NCBI RefSeq assembly: GCF_014155765.1
Contig: NZ_SCKT01000004.1
Coordinates: forward strand, 186,001-250,000
Source: Pantoea dispersa
Lineage (GTDB): Bacteria > Pseudomonadota > Gammaproteobacteria > Enterobacterales > Enterobacteriaceae
DNA length: 64,000 nt
Direction of reading: 5' to 3'
The stretch's first letter is position 1. Each line of letters opens with the position of its first letter. Below, piece by piece: positions 20,431 to 30,585 of this stretch. A model generated the notes under the pieces. That model searched no databases. It saw nothing but the letters and a program-made list of their open reading frames with translations, and was not told where the DNA came from. Made by a program: the position numbers and the translations under genes.

Positions 20431-20456
20431 ACGGCCCCGCGCGGGCCGTTTTTTTT
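20431..20456 (+). terminator. carAB terminator
   Basis: ACGGCCC (20431-20437), loop CGCGC, GGGCCGT (20443-20449), followed by an eight-base T-run. Confidence 0.92.
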
Positions 20457-20645
20457 GGCCTGTTTTGCCTGTGCTGCATAAGGTTATACGTTACAAATCT
20501 ATTGATTTGACATAATTTTTATCAGTTGATGCGAAACCAGTTACATTCAGGCGTATCCGCACAAAATTATAAATACCTCTCCGCTAAGCGCACCGTACTA
20601 TTCCGCTGCTCAATCATAGAGCGCTCACCTTAACGGGATATAAAA

Positions 20646-21788
20646 ATGAAAATGCGTGCTTTCACTCTCAGCGCAGTGGCTGCGTTACTTGTTGCTGCAC
20701 CTCTCGCCAGTCAGGCGGAAATCACCCTGCTGAAGCAGGATCCGCAGGCCGGCGATCCGCTTAGCCGTCTTGATTTCAAAGTGGGCGGCAGTATTCGTCC
20801 GCAGTATCTGCATCAGAACGGGGTTAACGATAAATCGTATAAGCGTAACGGCTACGACGGCGGTTCACGTTTCCGCTTCAGCGCCAACTACTACCTGTTT
20901 GACGATGTCAGCTGGGTGGGTTACTACGAGCTGGGCGTAAACTTCCCGGCCTGGTGGGGCTGGGATAACCACTATGCGGACGGTGCCCACAACACCACGC
21001 GTCGCCAGCTGTATACCGGTTTCAAAAGCGCATCGCTGGGCGAGCTCTATTTTGGCCAGCAGAACAGCGTTTATTACGATGTCGTCGGCGCTAAAACCGA
21101 TATCTGGGACTACGATATGCTGGCCCAGGCACCGGGCAACGGCATCAACGGTGACTACGACGGATCTTACCGCTCGCGCAAGATGCTGAAGTATAAAAAC
21201 ACCTTTGGCGATGCGGATGTCTATGCCGCTTATCTGTTTGAAGATGACGACTATCTGCCGGGCAACGGCCTGCGCTACAAGCGCAAGGGCGGCGGTTCGC
21301 TGGGCGTGAACTATCACATCACCAAAGATCTGGCGTGGGGCACCGCGTGGAACTACACCCGTGCGGATATCCGCAATCCGGGCAATGGCGACAGCAAGCG
21401 TTACGACCAGAATATCTACGGTACCGCGCTGAGCTGGACGCCGGACAACTGGACGCTGTCCGCCGGTGCGGGCTGGTATGAGAACTTCTCGCCAACCAAA
21501 CGCAACACCGTTAACAACTACTTCGCGGATGATGCGTGGGGCGTTGAATACTTCGCCGGTTATAAATTCCCGATCGGCCAGTATGCTGTGAAGAGCATCC
21601 AGCCGTACTTCATGGGCGATCGCCTGGAGTTCGTCAACGGACGTAACTACAAGCGTATCGATAACGGCGTGGGCGTCAGCGCGCAGCTCGACTACGGTTT
21701 CCGCGTCGACTACGAGTACGTGATCACTTCCAGTACCGATAAATCACTGGGCAACGTTAATCTGGTGCGCCTGCGCTACGATTTCTGA
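20646..21788 (+). CDS. Outer-membrane porin
   Basis: 380 residues. A Sec signal peptide (about 1-24, ending LASQA) is followed by a mature protein rich in aromatic and acidic residues with alternating strand patterns, and a C-terminal Phe (RLRYDF), the hallmark of outer-membrane beta-barrels. Motifs such as FRFSANYYLFDD, GELYFGQQNS and YDFGF-like strands resemble enterobacterial trimeric general porins, but I cannot name an orthologue. It probably forms a diffusion channel. It sits alone between the carB terminator and its own terminator, where E. coli carries unrelated genes (cai, kefFC), so it is a lineage-specific insertion. An alternative ATG two codons downstream (20652) is possible. Confidence 0.85.
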   Translation: MKMRAFTLSAVAALLVAAPLASQAEITLLKQDPQAGDPLSRLDFKVGGSIRPQYLHQNGVNDKSYKRNGYDGGSRFRFSANYYLFDDVSWVGYYELGVNFPAWWGWDNHYADGAHNTTRRQLYTGFKSASLGELYFGQQNSVYYDVVGAKTDIWDYDMLAQAPGNGINGDYDGSYRSRKMLKYKNTFGDADVYAAYLFEDDDYLPGNGLRYKRKGGGSLGVNYHITKDLAWGTAWNYTRADIRNPGNGDSKRYDQNIYGTALSWTPDNWTLSAGAGWYENFSPTKRNTVNNYFADDAWGVEYFAGYKFPIGQYAVKSIQPYFMGDRLEFVNGRNYKRIDNGVGVSAQLDYGFRVDYEYVITSSTDKSLGNVNLVRLRYDF

Positions 21789-21798
21789 TGCGTAAATC

Positions 21799-21827
21799 AA
21801 CGGCTCCTGCGGGAGCCGTTTTTTTTG
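21799..21827 (+). terminator. Porin gene terminator
   Basis: AACGGCTCC (21799-21807), loop TGCG, GGAGCCGTT (21812-21820), followed by TTTTTT. Confidence 0.93.
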
Positions 21828-22076
21828 GGGCGGACACAGTGCGCTTTTCTTTACACAGCGCGCGGGCAGCGTGGAGCATCACCCTGAGTTGTAGCGCCTT
21901 CACCGCGAATTCTGGCGGCTCTTTCCGCTAACGGCCGCAAAGCCGGAGTAAAACTCTGTCGCTCAGACAAAACGCCGAGCCAAGCGGGCTTTACGTAAAT
22001 AGCACGGTCGTCCTATCGACGAAAGTTTCACCTTTACGTATCATTGCGCCAATTTTTTTCCTGTAGGTCTTTTAAC

Positions 22077-22559
22077 ATGATTAGTTTGATCGCGGCACTG
22101 GCAGCAGATCGTATTATTGGCATGGAAAACGCCATGCCATGGCACCTGCCTGCCGACCTCGCGTGGTTCAAGCGCAACACGCTGAACAAACCGGTGATTA
22201 TGGGCCGTCTGACCTTTGAATCGATTGGTCGCCCGTTACCGGGACGTCTGAATATTGTGGTCAGCAGCCAGCCCGGCAACCATGACGGCGTGACCTGGGT
22301 GACGTCGCCGGAAGAAGCGATTGCCGCAGCGGGTGAGGCAGAAGAGATCATGGTGATTGGTGGTGGCCGGATTTATGCGCAGATGCTGGCGCGCGCCGAT
22401 CGTCTCTATCTGACGCATATCGATGCGGAAGTGGAAGGCGACACCCAGTTCCCGGATTACGAGCCGGACGAGTGGCAGTCGACGTTCAGTGAGTTCCACG
22501 ATGCCGATGCGCAGAATTCGCACAGTTACTGCTTTGAGATTCTGGATCGCCGCCGTTGA
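22077..22559 (+). CDS. folA: Dihydrofolate reductase, chromosomal type
   Basis: 160 residues. FolA reduces dihydrofolate to tetrahydrofolate with NADPH. The start at ATG 22077 gives [20 protein letters not shown], which aligns with E. coli; an upstream in-frame ATG (22044) is rejected. The proton-donor Asp27 (LPADLAWF), the loop [10 protein letters not shown] and the cofactor motifs [10 protein letters not shown] and IMVIGGGR are in place. Residues at the usual trimethoprim-contact positions look like the wild-type enteric enzyme. It is monocistronic and convergent with apaH, with which it shares a terminator. Confidence 0.97.
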   Translation: MISLIAALAADRIIGMENAMPWHLPADLAWFKRNTLNKPVIMGRLTFESIGRPLPGRLNIVVSSQPGNHDGVTWVTSPEEAIAAAGEAEEIMVIGGGRIYAQMLARADRLYLTHIDAEVEGDTQFPDYEPDEWQSTFSEFHDADAQNSHSYCFEILDRRR

Positions 22560-22568
22560 TTGTGGCCA

Positions 22569-22699
22569 GGTGCGTATGAATGCGCAGCCTGTAAAGACAG
22601 GGATCAATTGCTGTTTATGACGCGATAAACCCGTGCAATATCAGGCTGATGGCTGTCACGGTACAGATTGTCGTTGTAGGGGCGCCATTTATGGTGACC
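22569..22699. repeat. Composite palindromic repeat, locus 2 (between folA and apaH), degraded
   Basis: A degenerate GGTGCG...TGCGCAGCC unit (22569-22589) and a GGGCGCCATTTATGGTGACC unit (22680-22699) lie in the reverse order to locus 1, i.e. in the opposite orientation. The second unit is preceded by GTAGG, as is the unit at 44.3 kb. Both have a few mismatches against the exact copies, suggesting an older insertion. Confidence 0.65.
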
Positions 22700-22701
22700 A
22701 A

Positions 22702-22733
22702 AAAAAAGCCCCGCTAACATCGCGGGGCTTTTT
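22702..22733. terminator. Bidirectional terminator between folA and apaH
   Basis: AAGCCCCGC (22706-22714), seven-base loop, GCGGGGCTT (22722-22730), with an A-run upstream and a T-run downstream, serving both convergent units. Confidence 0.93.
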
Positions 22734-22735
22734 GT

Positions 22736-23605
22736 TTACTGCATATCGCTCAGAGGGGAGGGCGCATTCACCGCGCTTTCCGCCATGGCCTGGTCACGGT
22801 TCGAGACCTGGGTGTAATACTGGCCGCTCTCCCAGTGCAGCAGGGTCAGCGTTCCGCCCCAGCAGCAGCCGGTGTCGAGCCCGATCACATGCTCTGGCGT
22901 GCCTTTTCCTTCCAGCGAAGCCCAGTGACCAAAGATTTGCGTATAATCGCTGCTGATTTTGCCGGGCACCTGGAACCACGGTTTCAGCGGCGGCGGCGCT
23001 GAGGCGGGCGCCTCTTTGCAAATCATATCGAGCTGACCATTAGGGAAACAGAAGCGCATGCGCGTCAGCGCATTGGTGCTAAAACGCAGGCGCGCCAGTC
23101 CTCTCAGTTCCGGTGTCCAGTTGTTCGGCATGTCGCCATACATGGCATCGAGAAACAGCGGATAGCTGTCGCTGGATAAGACCGCCTCAACTTCGCGCGC
23201 GCACTGCTGTGCCGTCTCCAGATCCCACTGCGGTGTAATGCCAGCATGCGCCATCAGCAGCTTTTTCTCTTCATCCACCTGCAGCAGCGGCTGGCGACGC
23301 AGCCAGTTAATCAGCTCGTCGGCATCGTCCGCTTCCAGCAGGGGCGTCAGGCGATCCTTGGGCTTGTTACGACTGATACCGGCATACACTGCCAGCAAAT
23401 GCAGGTCATGGTTTCCCAGCACTATGCGCACACAGTCTCCGAGCGACCTGACGTAGCGCAGTACCTCAAGCGAACCCGGACCGCGCGCCACCAGGTCGCC
23501 GGTCAGCCATAGCTCGTCCTGCTGCGCATCAAAATTGACCTGCGCCAGCAGCGCACGTAATTCGTCATAACAGCCGTGAATATCGCCAATCAGGTATGTA
23601 CTCAT
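22736..23605 (-). CDS. apaH: Symmetrical bis(5'-nucleosyl)-tetraphosphatase
   Basis: 289-residue metallophosphatase that splits Ap4A into two ADP. It also acts as an RNA-decapping enzyme on Np4-capped transcripts in E. coli. The phosphoesterase motifs are [10 protein letters not shown] (7-16), [14 protein letters not shown] and [10 protein letters not shown]. The protein is about nine residues longer than E. coli ApaH, with a tail of small polar residues. It is the last gene of the lptD-surA-pdxA-rsmA-apaG-apaH operon, separated from apaG by 52 bases that include a strong hairpin. Confidence 0.96.
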   Translation of the reverse strand: MSTYLIGDIHGCYDELRALLAQVNFDAQQDELWLTGDLVARGPGSLEVLRYVRSLGDCVRIVLGNHDLHLLAVYAGISRNKPKDRLTPLLEADDADELINWLRRQPLLQVDEEKKLLMAHAGITPQWDLETAQQCAREVEAVLSSDSYPLFLDAMYGDMPNNWTPELRGLARLRFSTNALTRMRFCFPNGQLDMICKEAPASAPPPLKPWFQVPGKISSDYTQIFGHWASLEGKGTPEHVIGLDTGCCWGGTLTLLHWESGQYYTQVSNRDQAMAESAVNAPSPLSDMQ

Positions 23606-23628
23606 TAAGTCAGTCCGATGAAAACGCG

Positions 23629-23649
23629 CCGCCCGGACTGGCCGGGCGG
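23629..23649 (-). other. Intercistronic GC hairpin between apaG and apaH
   Basis: CCGCCCGG and CCGGGCGG (23629-23636 and 23642-23649) with a five-base loop lie just ahead of the apaH start on the transcribed strand. The downstream T-run is short (GCGTTTTC), so it may attenuate or stabilise rather than terminate. Confidence 0.55.
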
Positions 23650-23657
23650 AGGAGGAA

Positions 23658-24035
23658 TTAGTGAATGTGGGTTTGCACCGCGAGGCGGAACACCGGAATC
23701 TCCACGTGGAAGGTCTCGCCCTCTTCGTCGATCATCACATAGTGTCCCTGCATGGTGCCCATCGGCGTTTCCAGAACCGCACCGCTGGTGTACTGAAACT
23801 CATTGCCAGGCGCGATATGCGGCTGCTCACCGACCACGCCTTCACCCTGCACTTCGGTCTCGCGCCCGTTGCCATTGGTGATTAGCCAGTAGCGGCTGCG
23901 CAGCTGCACGCTGTTGCGCCCGAGGTTACGGATGGTGATGGTGTAGGCAAACACGTAGCGATCCTCATCGGGAGAGGATTGCGATTCCACATACTGACTC
24001 AGTACCTGAACACAAACGCGGGCCAGTTCACTCAT
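23658..24035 (-). CDS. apaG: ApaG protein (Co2+/Mg2+ efflux-associated, ApaG fold)
   Basis: 125 residues, the E. coli length; a fibronectin-III-like ApaG domain with the conserved [30 protein letters not shown] and [14 protein letters not shown] blocks. ApaG has been linked to Co2+ resistance and Mg2+ efflux in Salmonella, but its biochemical role is not settled. The start at 24035 matches the family; a longer in-frame start far upstream (24212) would run inside rsmA. The ATG lies four bases after the rsmA stop, so translation is probably coupled. Confidence 0.96.
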   Translation of the reverse strand: MSELARVCVQVLSQYVESQSSPDEDRYVFAYTITIRNLGRNSVQLRSRYWLITNGNGRETEVQGEGVVGEQPHIAPGNEFQYTSGAVLETPMGTMQGHYVMIDEEGETFHVEIPVFRLAVQTHIH

Positions 24036-24039
24036 GCAC

Positions 24040-24864
24040 TCAGTTCTCCGCAGATTCAGCCTGATGATTGCCCAGCCAGTTTGCCAGCTGGCAATACTGC
24101 GCCACGGTGACATTTTCTGCCCGCAGCGAGGCGTCGATGTTGAGTTCATCCAGCGCACCGGCCGTGAACAGGTGTCCCAGGCTGTTACGCAGGGTTTTGC
24201 GTCGCTGACCAAACGCTTCGGTGGTGATACGGCTCAGTAAACGCACATCGCTGACCGGATACGGTGGCTGGGTAAAGGGCACCAGACGCACTACCGCCGA
24301 ATCCACTTTCGGTGGCGGGGTGAACGATTGTGGTGGCACTTCCAGCACCGGAATCACCTGACAATAATATTGCGCCATCACGCTGAGACGCCCGTAAGCT
24401 TTGCTGCCCGGGCCGGCTACCAGACGGTTAACCACCTCTTTCTGCAGCATGAAGTGCATATCTTTAATCGAACCAGTATAGCTGAAAAGGTGGAACATCA
24501 GCGGCGTCGAGATGTTGTACGGCAGGTTGCCAAACACGCGCAGCGGCTGACCCTGCTCCTTCGACAGCGCGGAGAAGTCGAAGGTCATCGCATCCTGCTG
24601 ATAAATCGTCAGCTTAGGGCCGAGGAACGGATGCGTCTGCAAACGCGCGGCAAGGTCGCGGTCCAGCTCGACGACAGTCAGCGCATCAAGACGCTCGCCC
24701 ACCGGCTCGGTTAACGCACCCAGCCCTGGGCCAATCTCCACCATGGCTTCACCCTTTTGCGGATGAATAGCGGAGACGATGCTGTCGATAATGTACTGAT
24801 CGTTCAGGAAGTTCTGCCCGAAACGTTTACGGGCGTAGTGCCCCTGATGGACGCGATTATTCAT
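24040..24864 (-). CDS. rsmA: 16S rRNA (adenine-1518/1519 N6,N6)-dimethyltransferase
   Basis: 274 residues (E. coli 273; also called KsgA). It dimethylates two adjacent adenosines in the 3' hairpin of 16S rRNA late in 30S assembly; loss gives kasugamycin resistance. The SAM-binding motif [13 protein letters not shown] is at about 42-54 and the catalytic NLPY motif at [20 protein letters not shown] near the N-terminus is typical of the family. The start overlaps the pdxA stop by eight bases, consistent with a compact operon. Confidence 0.97.
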   Translation of the reverse strand: MNNRVHQGHYARKRFGQNFLNDQYIIDSIVSAIHPQKGEAMVEIGPGLGALTEPVGERLDALTVVELDRDLAARLQTHPFLGPKLTIYQQDAMTFDFSALSKEQGQPLRVFGNLPYNISTPLMFHLFSYTGSIKDMHFMLQKEVVNRLVAGPGSKAYGRLSVMAQYYCQVIPVLEVPPQSFTPPPKVDSAVVRLVPFTQPPYPVSDVRLLSRITTEAFGQRRKTLRNSLGHLFTAGALDELNIDASLRAENVTVAQYCQLANWLGNHQAESAEN

Positions 24865-25855
24865 TACTGCTCTTGATCATAGTGATGGCGAGGTTAAGCG
24901 CCGTAATAAAGCTGCCCGGCTCTGCGCTGCCCAGACCGGCGAGTTCCAGCGCGGTGCCGTGGTCAACAGAGGTACGGATAAATGGCAGGCCGAGGGTGAT
25001 ATTCACCGCGCGACCAAATCCCTGAAATTTTAGCACCGGCAGGCCCTGGTCGTGATACATCGCCAGCACCGCATCGGCATGCTGCAGATATTTCGGCTGA
25101 AACAGCGTATCGGCCGGTAACGGACCGGTGAGCTGCAGGCCCTGCTGACGCAGTTCGTCGAGCGCCGGAATGATGGTATCGATCTCTTCCCGGCCCATGT
25201 GACCGCTTTCGCCGGCATGCGGGTTGAGGCCGCAGACAAAGATATGCGGCTGCGGAATGCCAAACTTACGCTGCAAATCCTGATGCAGGATGGTGATGAC
25301 TTCATGCAGGCTGTCACGGGTGATGGCGTCCGCGACATCTTTCAGCGGCAGATGCGTGGTGGCCAGCGCCACGCGCAACGCTTCGGTCGCCAGCATCATC
25401 ACCACGCGATCGCCACCGGCGCGCTCAGCAAAGAACTCGGTGTGGCCGGTGAAGGGGATGCCGGCGTCATTGATCACGCCTTTGTGTACCGGACCGGTCA
25501 CCAGCGCGGCAAACTCGCCGCTGAGGCAGCCGTCGCAGGCGCGGGCCAGCGTCTCCAGTACGTAATGACCGTTGGCGACCGTCAGTTCGCCGGCAGTCAC
25601 CGGCTGCGCCGTCGCGATGGGCAGCAGCGTCAGCGTACCGGCCTGCTGCGGCTGCGGTGCCACGCCGGGCTGATAGTCACGCAGCGTCAGCGGCAAACCC
25701 AGTTGAGCCGCGCGCTGGCGCAGCACGTCGCCATCTGCGCACACCACCAGCTCAACCGGCCAGTCACGCTGAGCCAGCGCAACGGCGAGATCGGGACCAA
25801 TCCCGGCGGGTTCGCCGGGCGTGATCGCCACACGATAATTACTGACCATTGCCAT
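24857..25855 (-). CDS. pdxA: 4-hydroxythreonine-4-phosphate dehydrogenase
   Basis: Up to 332 residues (E. coli 329). PdxA oxidises 4-phosphohydroxy-threonine in pyridoxal phosphate synthesis, using NAD+ and a divalent metal. Conserved blocks: [13 protein letters not shown] near the N-terminus, [42 protein letters not shown] and [11 protein letters not shown], which carry the metal-binding histidines. Two starts are possible, 25855 and 25849, two codons apart; the second has GGA at a better distance. Either start overlaps the end of surA. Confidence 0.96.
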   Translation of the reverse strand: MAMVSNYRVAITPGEPAGIGPDLAVALAQRDWPVELVVCADGDVLRQRAAQLGLPLTLRDYQPGVAPQPQQAGTLTLLPIATAQPVTAGELTVANGHYVLETLARACDGCLSGEFAALVTGPVHKGVINDAGIPFTGHTEFFAERAGGDRVVMMLATEALRVALATTHLPLKDVADAITRDSLHEVITILHQDLQRKFGIPQPHIFVCGLNPHAGESGHMGREEIDTIIPALDELRQQGLQLTGPLPADTLFQPKYLQHADAVLAMYHDQGLPVLKFQGFGRAVNITLGLPFIRTSVDHGTALELAGLGSAEPGSFITALNLAITMIKSSNE

Positions 25856-27134
25856 CCAGAATCTTCACGTAAGCACTGGCGCGCTGTTCCTGCATCCAGG
25901 TTTGCGCTTCTTCGGCAAACTTACGGTTGAACAGCAGACGGTACGCGCGCTCTTTCTGCGCGGCATCGGTTTTATCCACCTGGCGGGTATCCAGCAGCTG
26001 AATCAGGTGCCAGCCGAAGGAGGAGTGCACCGGCGCACTGACCTGGCCTTTCTGCAGCTTCAGCAGCGCATCACGGAACGCCGGATCGTAGATTTCCGGT
26101 GACGCCCAGCCGAGGTCGCCGCCCTGGTTCGCGGAACCCGGATCGTCGGAGAACTGTTTCGCGGCAGCGGCGAAGGTGGTTTTGCCACTCTTGATGTCTG
26201 CGGCGATCTGTTCAATCTTCTGACGTGCCTGATCGTCGGTAAGGATCGGTGACGGCTTCAGCAGAATGTGGCGGGCATGCACCTCGGTAACCGAGATGTT
26301 TTTGCTCTCACCGCGCAGGTCGTTCACTTTCAGGATATGGAAGCCAACGCCGGAGCGGATTGGGCCGACGATGTCGCCTTTCTTCGCGCTGCTCAGCGCC
26401 TGCGAGAACAGCGTTGGCAGCTCTTCAATTTTGCCCCAGCCCATGTTGCCGCCTTTCAGCGCCTGCGGATCGGCAGAGTAGGTCACGGCCAGTTTACCGA
26501 AATCGGCACCGCCTTTCAGTTCACCCACCAGCTGACGCGCCAGCGCTTCCTGGTCATCAACCTGCTGCTGGGTTGGATTTTCCGGCAGCGGCAGCAGAAT
26601 CTGACTGATGTTAAGTTCGGTGCCCTGGGTATTCTGCGAGCCAATCTGCTTAGCCAGCGTATCCACTTCCTGCGGCAGAATGGTGACACGACGGCGCACT
26701 TCATTGTTACGCACTTCAGAGATCAGCATCTCTTTGCGGATCTGCGCGCGATAATCGTTGTAGTTCATCCCGTCATAGGCCAGACGGCTGCGCAGCTGAT
26801 CAACGCTCATGCGGTTCTGCGCGGCGATGTTCTGGATCGCCTGATCCAGTTGCTGATCGCTCACCTGCAGACCGGCTTTTTCGCCCATCTGCAGAATGAT
26901 GGCATCCATGACCTGGCGTTCAAGGATCTGATGACGCAGGGTTTTGTCATCCGGCAGCTGCTGACCAGCCTGCTGCGCCTGTGACTTCACCGTGCGCAGC
27001 ATGTTGTCTACGTCACTTTCCAGCACCACGCCGTTGTTCACGACTGCGGCAACTTTATCGACCATCTGTGGGGCTGCGAACGCAGTGTTAGCGGTGATCG
27101 CCACACCAAGAATCAGCATTCTCCAGTTCTTCAT
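25839..27134 (-). CDS. surA: Periplasmic chaperone and peptidyl-prolyl isomerase SurA
   Basis: 431 residues. A signal peptide of 20 residues ends AFA before APQMVDK. An N-terminal chaperone domain (about 25-170) is followed by two parvulin domains, each with the HILL-type entry and the GGDLGW / GGNMGW motifs, and a C-terminal helix. SurA escorts unfolded outer-membrane proteins to the BAM complex; LptD, encoded just upstream, is a main client. The lptD-surA gap is 54 bases, and pdxA overlaps the end. Confidence 0.97.
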   Translation of the reverse strand: MKNWRMLILGVAITANTAFAAPQMVDKVAAVVNNGVVLESDVDNMLRTVKSQAQQAGQQLPDDKTLRHQILERQVMDAIILQMGEKAGLQVSDQQLDQAIQNIAAQNRMSVDQLRSRLAYDGMNYNDYRAQIRKEMLISEVRNNEVRRRVTILPQEVDTLAKQIGSQNTQGTELNISQILLPLPENPTQQQVDDQEALARQLVGELKGGADFGKLAVTYSADPQALKGGNMGWGKIEELPTLFSQALSSAKKGDIVGPIRSGVGFHILKVNDLRGESKNISVTEVHARHILLKPSPILTDDQARQKIEQIAADIKSGKTTFAAAAKQFSDDPGSANQGGDLGWASPEIYDPAFRDALLKLQKGQVSAPVHSSFGWHLIQLLDTRQVDKTDAAQKERAYRLLFNRKFAEEAQTWMQEQRASAYVKILDGNGQ

Positions 27135-27188
27135 ACTTTATCCATTGTTGTTTCCGCACTGCGGGATAGCCTGTCAAATATCACAACA

Positions 27189-29573
27189 TCAGAAAGCGCG
27201 CTGATAAGGGATGATGCCCTGACGCAGCATTTCATTGGTGCCTAAGCCATAGTTAGAACTCAGACCACGCAGCTCAATGTTGAATGAGATTTGGTTGTCA
27301 TACTTGCTGTCGTTGTTTTCCCAACCGTTGATCTTGCGTTCGTAACCCAGACGAATGGCGTAGCAGCAGGAGCTGTACTGCAGACCGACTAGCTGCTCGG
27401 CCGGACGGCTGTTACGGGTGTCATAGTAGTAACCCCCCACCAGCGACCAGGCATCGGCAATCGGCCAGCTGGCCGTGGCGCCCACCTGCGAGATACCGTT
27501 TTTGTAGATCTTCTGGTAGCTAGGGTTGTCAATCAAACCTGAACCACTTAAAGCCTGCGCCACATACTCCGGGCTGCTGTAGCGGTAGCTCAGCTGCACC
27601 ATACGGTCGGCATCACGACGGTATTCCACAATGGCATTGCCCTGGGAAACGTTGTCCAGCCGCGTATCGTATTGCAAGCCACCGCGCACGCCCCAGCGAT
27701 CGCTGACTTTCCAGTAAGTATCACCCGCCCACACCAGGCTACCGGTATCATCTTCTTTATTCGTCTGGTTTACGCCGGTACGAGACGGGGTAAACGAGTA
27801 GATTTGACCCACGGAAACGTTAAAACGTTCAACCAGATCGTTATCATAAATACGCGTGGTCACGCCGGTCGCCACTTCGTTAGACGAAGCGATACGATCG
27901 AGGCCGCTGTAGGTGCGATCGCGGAACAGGCCGGTGTAATCGGTCTGCAGCAGCGTGGAGTCGTACGGATAGATGTTGCTCTGGTTGCGGTACGGGATAT
28001 ACAGGTACTGCACGCGCGGTTCCAGCGTCTGGGTGTAGCCTTCGGCCCAGTCCATATTGCGGTCAAATACCAGGCGACCATCTACCTTGAACTGCGGCAG
28101 GGTGCGGTTGACCGACTCTTTCAGCTGATTGGTGCGGGTGGTATCGATATTTTCGTTGTAGTAGTTAACGTTATCCTGCTGGTAATGCGTCGCCAGCAGC
28201 TTTGCCTCGGTATCCAGACTGGCCCAGCCGTTGGACAGCGGCAGGTTGAGCGTTGGCTCGATGTGCAAACGTGTCGCTTCCGGCATTCGGTTACTGACGT
28301 TAGTGAACTTCACCGCCTGCGCATAGATGCGACCGTCAAACGGCCCGATATCGTTCTGGTACAGATTGACATCCAGCTGCGGCATCGCCCGATACACGTT
28401 CTGGCTGCTGGTATTACCAAACACCTGGAAGTCTTTGCTGGACAGCGTCGCATCCCAGTTGGTGTCAGCGTAGCCTACGCTGAATTTCTGCGTGGCGTAG
28501 CCGTCAGTCGAGCTGTAGTACTTCGAATCAAGATCGTTGAAGTAATAAGGATCGCTGACTTTGGTGTAGTCGGCGTTGAAGCGCCAGTGCTGATCGTAGA
28601 CGCCGGAGTGACGCCAGTAGAACAGCCAGCGGTCGTCGTTGCTGTCGTTCTGCACCGACGGTCGCGCGGCTTTATCTTTGTTGTACTGATTGTCAGACGG
28701 CAGATAGTCCAGCTCTAACAGGCCGGCACCAAACTGCGTCAGGTAGCGGAACTCGTTCTGCAACTGCAGACCGCGCTTGCTCATGTAGTGCGGCGTAATG
28801 GTGGCATCGGCCTGAGGCGCGATGTTCCAGTAGTACGGCAGCATGAATTCGAAGCCGTTGTTGCTGCCATATTTCGCGTTGGGGATCAGGAAGCCGGAGC
28901 GGCGGCGGTCGCCAATCGGCAGCTGCAGATACGGGCTGTAAAACACCGGCACGTTGCCGAGCTTGAAGCGCGCATTCCAGATCTCCGCCACTTCTTCTTC
29001 ACGGTCCTGAATCACTTCCGAACCGACCACGCTCCAGCTGTTGGAACCCGGCAGACAGGAGGTAAAGCTGCCGTTTTCCAGAATGGTATAGCGGTTATTA
29101 CCGCGCAGTTTCATCTGGTCAGCATAACCGCGACCCTGACGGCCGACCATCTGATAATTACCGTTCCACACGTTGGTGTCTTTGGTGTTCAGATTGGACC
29201 AGGCTTTCGGACCTTTCAGGATGACCTGGTTGTCGTCATAGTGCACATTACCCAGCGCATCGACGGTACGCACCGGCGTCGTTTGTCCGTCCTGCTGACG
29301 CTGATGCAGCTGCATCTCGTCGGCAACCAGACGGCTGTTCCCCTGCTGCACATCAACATTACCGGTGAACACCGCGTCGTTCGGATAGTTCCCTTTTGCT
29401 GAGTCAGAGTTGATGGTTACCGGCAGCGAATTCGCGTCGCCACTGACCAGCGGACGGTTGTAGCTCGGCACGCCCAGCATACACTGCGACATCAGATCGT
29501 CGGCCAGTGCATGCTGACTATAAAGCGCTGCACCAATCATGGTAGCCAGCAGGGTAGGTATACGTTTTTTCAT
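27189..29573 (-). CDS. lptD: LPS-assembly outer-membrane protein LptD
   Basis: 794 residues from ATG 29573, which gives the family N-terminus [20 protein letters not shown]; a longer frame to 29609 is rejected. The signal peptide is about 24 residues. The N-terminal beta-jellyroll (LptA-like) covers roughly 40-200 and the rest is a large 26-strand barrel. Four cysteines that form the two functional disulfides are kept: in SQCMLG, TSCLPGS and the adjacent pair SSCCYA. LptD with LptE inserts lipopolysaccharide into the outer leaflet. First gene of the operon that runs to apaH; divergent from djlA. Confidence 0.97.
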   Translation of the reverse strand: MKKRIPTLLATMIGAALYSQHALADDLMSQCMLGVPSYNRPLVSGDANSLPVTINSDSAKGNYPNDAVFTGNVDVQQGNSRLVADEMQLHQRQQDGQTTPVRTVDALGNVHYDDNQVILKGPKAWSNLNTKDTNVWNGNYQMVGRQGRGYADQMKLRGNNRYTILENGSFTSCLPGSNSWSVVGSEVIQDREEEVAEIWNARFKLGNVPVFYSPYLQLPIGDRRRSGFLIPNAKYGSNNGFEFMLPYYWNIAPQADATITPHYMSKRGLQLQNEFRYLTQFGAGLLELDYLPSDNQYNKDKAARPSVQNDSNDDRWLFYWRHSGVYDQHWRFNADYTKVSDPYYFNDLDSKYYSSTDGYATQKFSVGYADTNWDATLSSKDFQVFGNTSSQNVYRAMPQLDVNLYQNDIGPFDGRIYAQAVKFTNVSNRMPEATRLHIEPTLNLPLSNGWASLDTEAKLLATHYQQDNVNYYNENIDTTRTNQLKESVNRTLPQFKVDGRLVFDRNMDWAEGYTQTLEPRVQYLYIPYRNQSNIYPYDSTLLQTDYTGLFRDRTYSGLDRIASSNEVATGVTTRIYDNDLVERFNVSVGQIYSFTPSRTGVNQTNKEDDTGSLVWAGDTYWKVSDRWGVRGGLQYDTRLDNVSQGNAIVEYRRDADRMVQLSYRYSSPEYVAQALSGSGLIDNPSYQKIYKNGISQVGATASWPIADAWSLVGGYYYDTRNSRPAEQLVGLQYSSCCYAIRLGYERKINGWENNDSKYDNQISFNIELRGLSSNYGLGTNEMLRQGIIPYQRAF

Positions 29574-29755
29574 ACGCGGTTTCGATAATTCCATGAAAAC
29601 TGGCATCATGCCGACAATCCGGACAGAGACTAACGTACCGCCCGGCGTTGCGCCAGTGTTAATCCTGCTCTGCCTGCGTTGCCGTTAGGCGCGGAGATAA
29701 ATGACAGGTATGATAATGCAATTTTCAGCCGCAAGCATGGCGAATTGAGGAGTTT

Positions 29756-30568
29756 ATGCGCTACTGGGGAAAAGTTATTGGTCTGGCTCTCGGCTTACTT
29801 TCCGGAGCAGGCTTTTGGGGCATCGTACTGGGTCTGATCATTGGTCATCTGTTTGACAAAGTGCGCAGCGTAAAAGGACAGGGCTACTTCGCCAACAATC
29901 AGGCGCGTCAGACGCTGTTCTTCAGCACCACGTTCCAGGTGATGGGCCATCTGACCAAGTCGAAAGGGCGCGTCACCGAAGCGGATATCCAGATTGCCTC
30001 TTTATTTATGGATCGCATGCAGCTGCATGGCGAGGCACGTACCGCGGCGCAGCGTGCGTTTCGTGAAGGTAAGCAGAGCGAATATCCGTTACGTAACAAA
30101 CTGCGCGAGCTGCGCAGCGCCTGCTTTGGCCGTTTCGACCTGATTCGGATGTTTCTGGAAATTCAAATCCAGGCGGCGTTTGCTGATGGTTCGCTACATC
30201 CCAACGAGCGTCAGGTGCTGTACGTTATCGCGGAAGAGCTGGGGATTTCCCGCGCGCAGTTCGATCAGTTCCTGCGCATGATGGAGGGCGGTCAGCAGTT
30301 TGGTGGCGGTTCGTCGTATGGCGGCGGCGCTTATCAGCAGGCGAAACGTGGCCCTACGCTGGAAGATGCCTGCAGCGTGCTGGGGGTGAAAAGCAGCGAC
30401 GACAGCACCACCATCAAGCGCGCTTACCGCAAGCTGATGGCCGAGCACCATCCGGATAAGCTGGTGGCGAAAGGTCTGCCGCCGGAGATGATGGAGATGG
30501 CGAAGCAGAAAGCGCAGGAGATTCAGGCCGCGTACGACCTGATTCGCAAAGAGAAGGGCTTTAAATAA
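29756..30568 (+). CDS. djlA: DnaJ-like membrane co-chaperone DjlA
   Basis: 270 residues (E. coli 271). One N-terminal transmembrane segment (about 7-30, with the glycine-rich run [19 protein letters not shown]) anchors it in the inner membrane. A TerB-like acidic helical domain (about 55-175), a glycine-rich linker and a C-terminal J domain (about 205-270) follow; the HPD motif is at 232-234. It stimulates DnaK and affects the Rcs envelope stress pathway in E. coli. The ribosome binding site GAGGAG lies six bases before the ATG. Convergent with rluA. Confidence 0.96.
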   Translation: MRYWGKVIGLALGLLSGAGFWGIVLGLIIGHLFDKVRSVKGQGYFANNQARQTLFFSTTFQVMGHLTKSKGRVTEADIQIASLFMDRMQLHGEARTAAQRAFREGKQSEYPLRNKLRELRSACFGRFDLIRMFLEIQIQAAFADGSLHPNERQVLYVIAEELGISRAQFDQFLRMMEGGQQFGGGSSYGGGAYQQAKRGPTLEDACSVLGVKSSDDSTTIKRAYRKLMAEHHPDKLVAKGLPPEMMEMAKQKAQEIQAAYDLIRKEKGFK

Positions 30569-30585
30569 GGGGCGGCGGCCCCTTA
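30566..30585. terminator. Hairpin formed by the two convergent stop codons of djlA and rluA
   Basis: TAAGGGGC (30566-30573), loop GGCG, GCCCCTTA (30578-30585). The first three bases are the djlA stop and the last three are the complement of the rluA stop, so both stop codons form the base of one stem. A short A-run follows on the plus strand, giving T-residues for the rluA side only. Confidence 0.65.

Noticed and set aside
24036-24212. Longer apaG start inside rsmA
   Set aside because: The extension is out of keeping with the 125-residue family and reads through rsmA coding sequence in another frame.
27672-28718. 348-codon open frame antisense to lptD
   Set aside because: Looks partly hydrophobic but shows no family motif, and lies wholly inside an intact essential gene.
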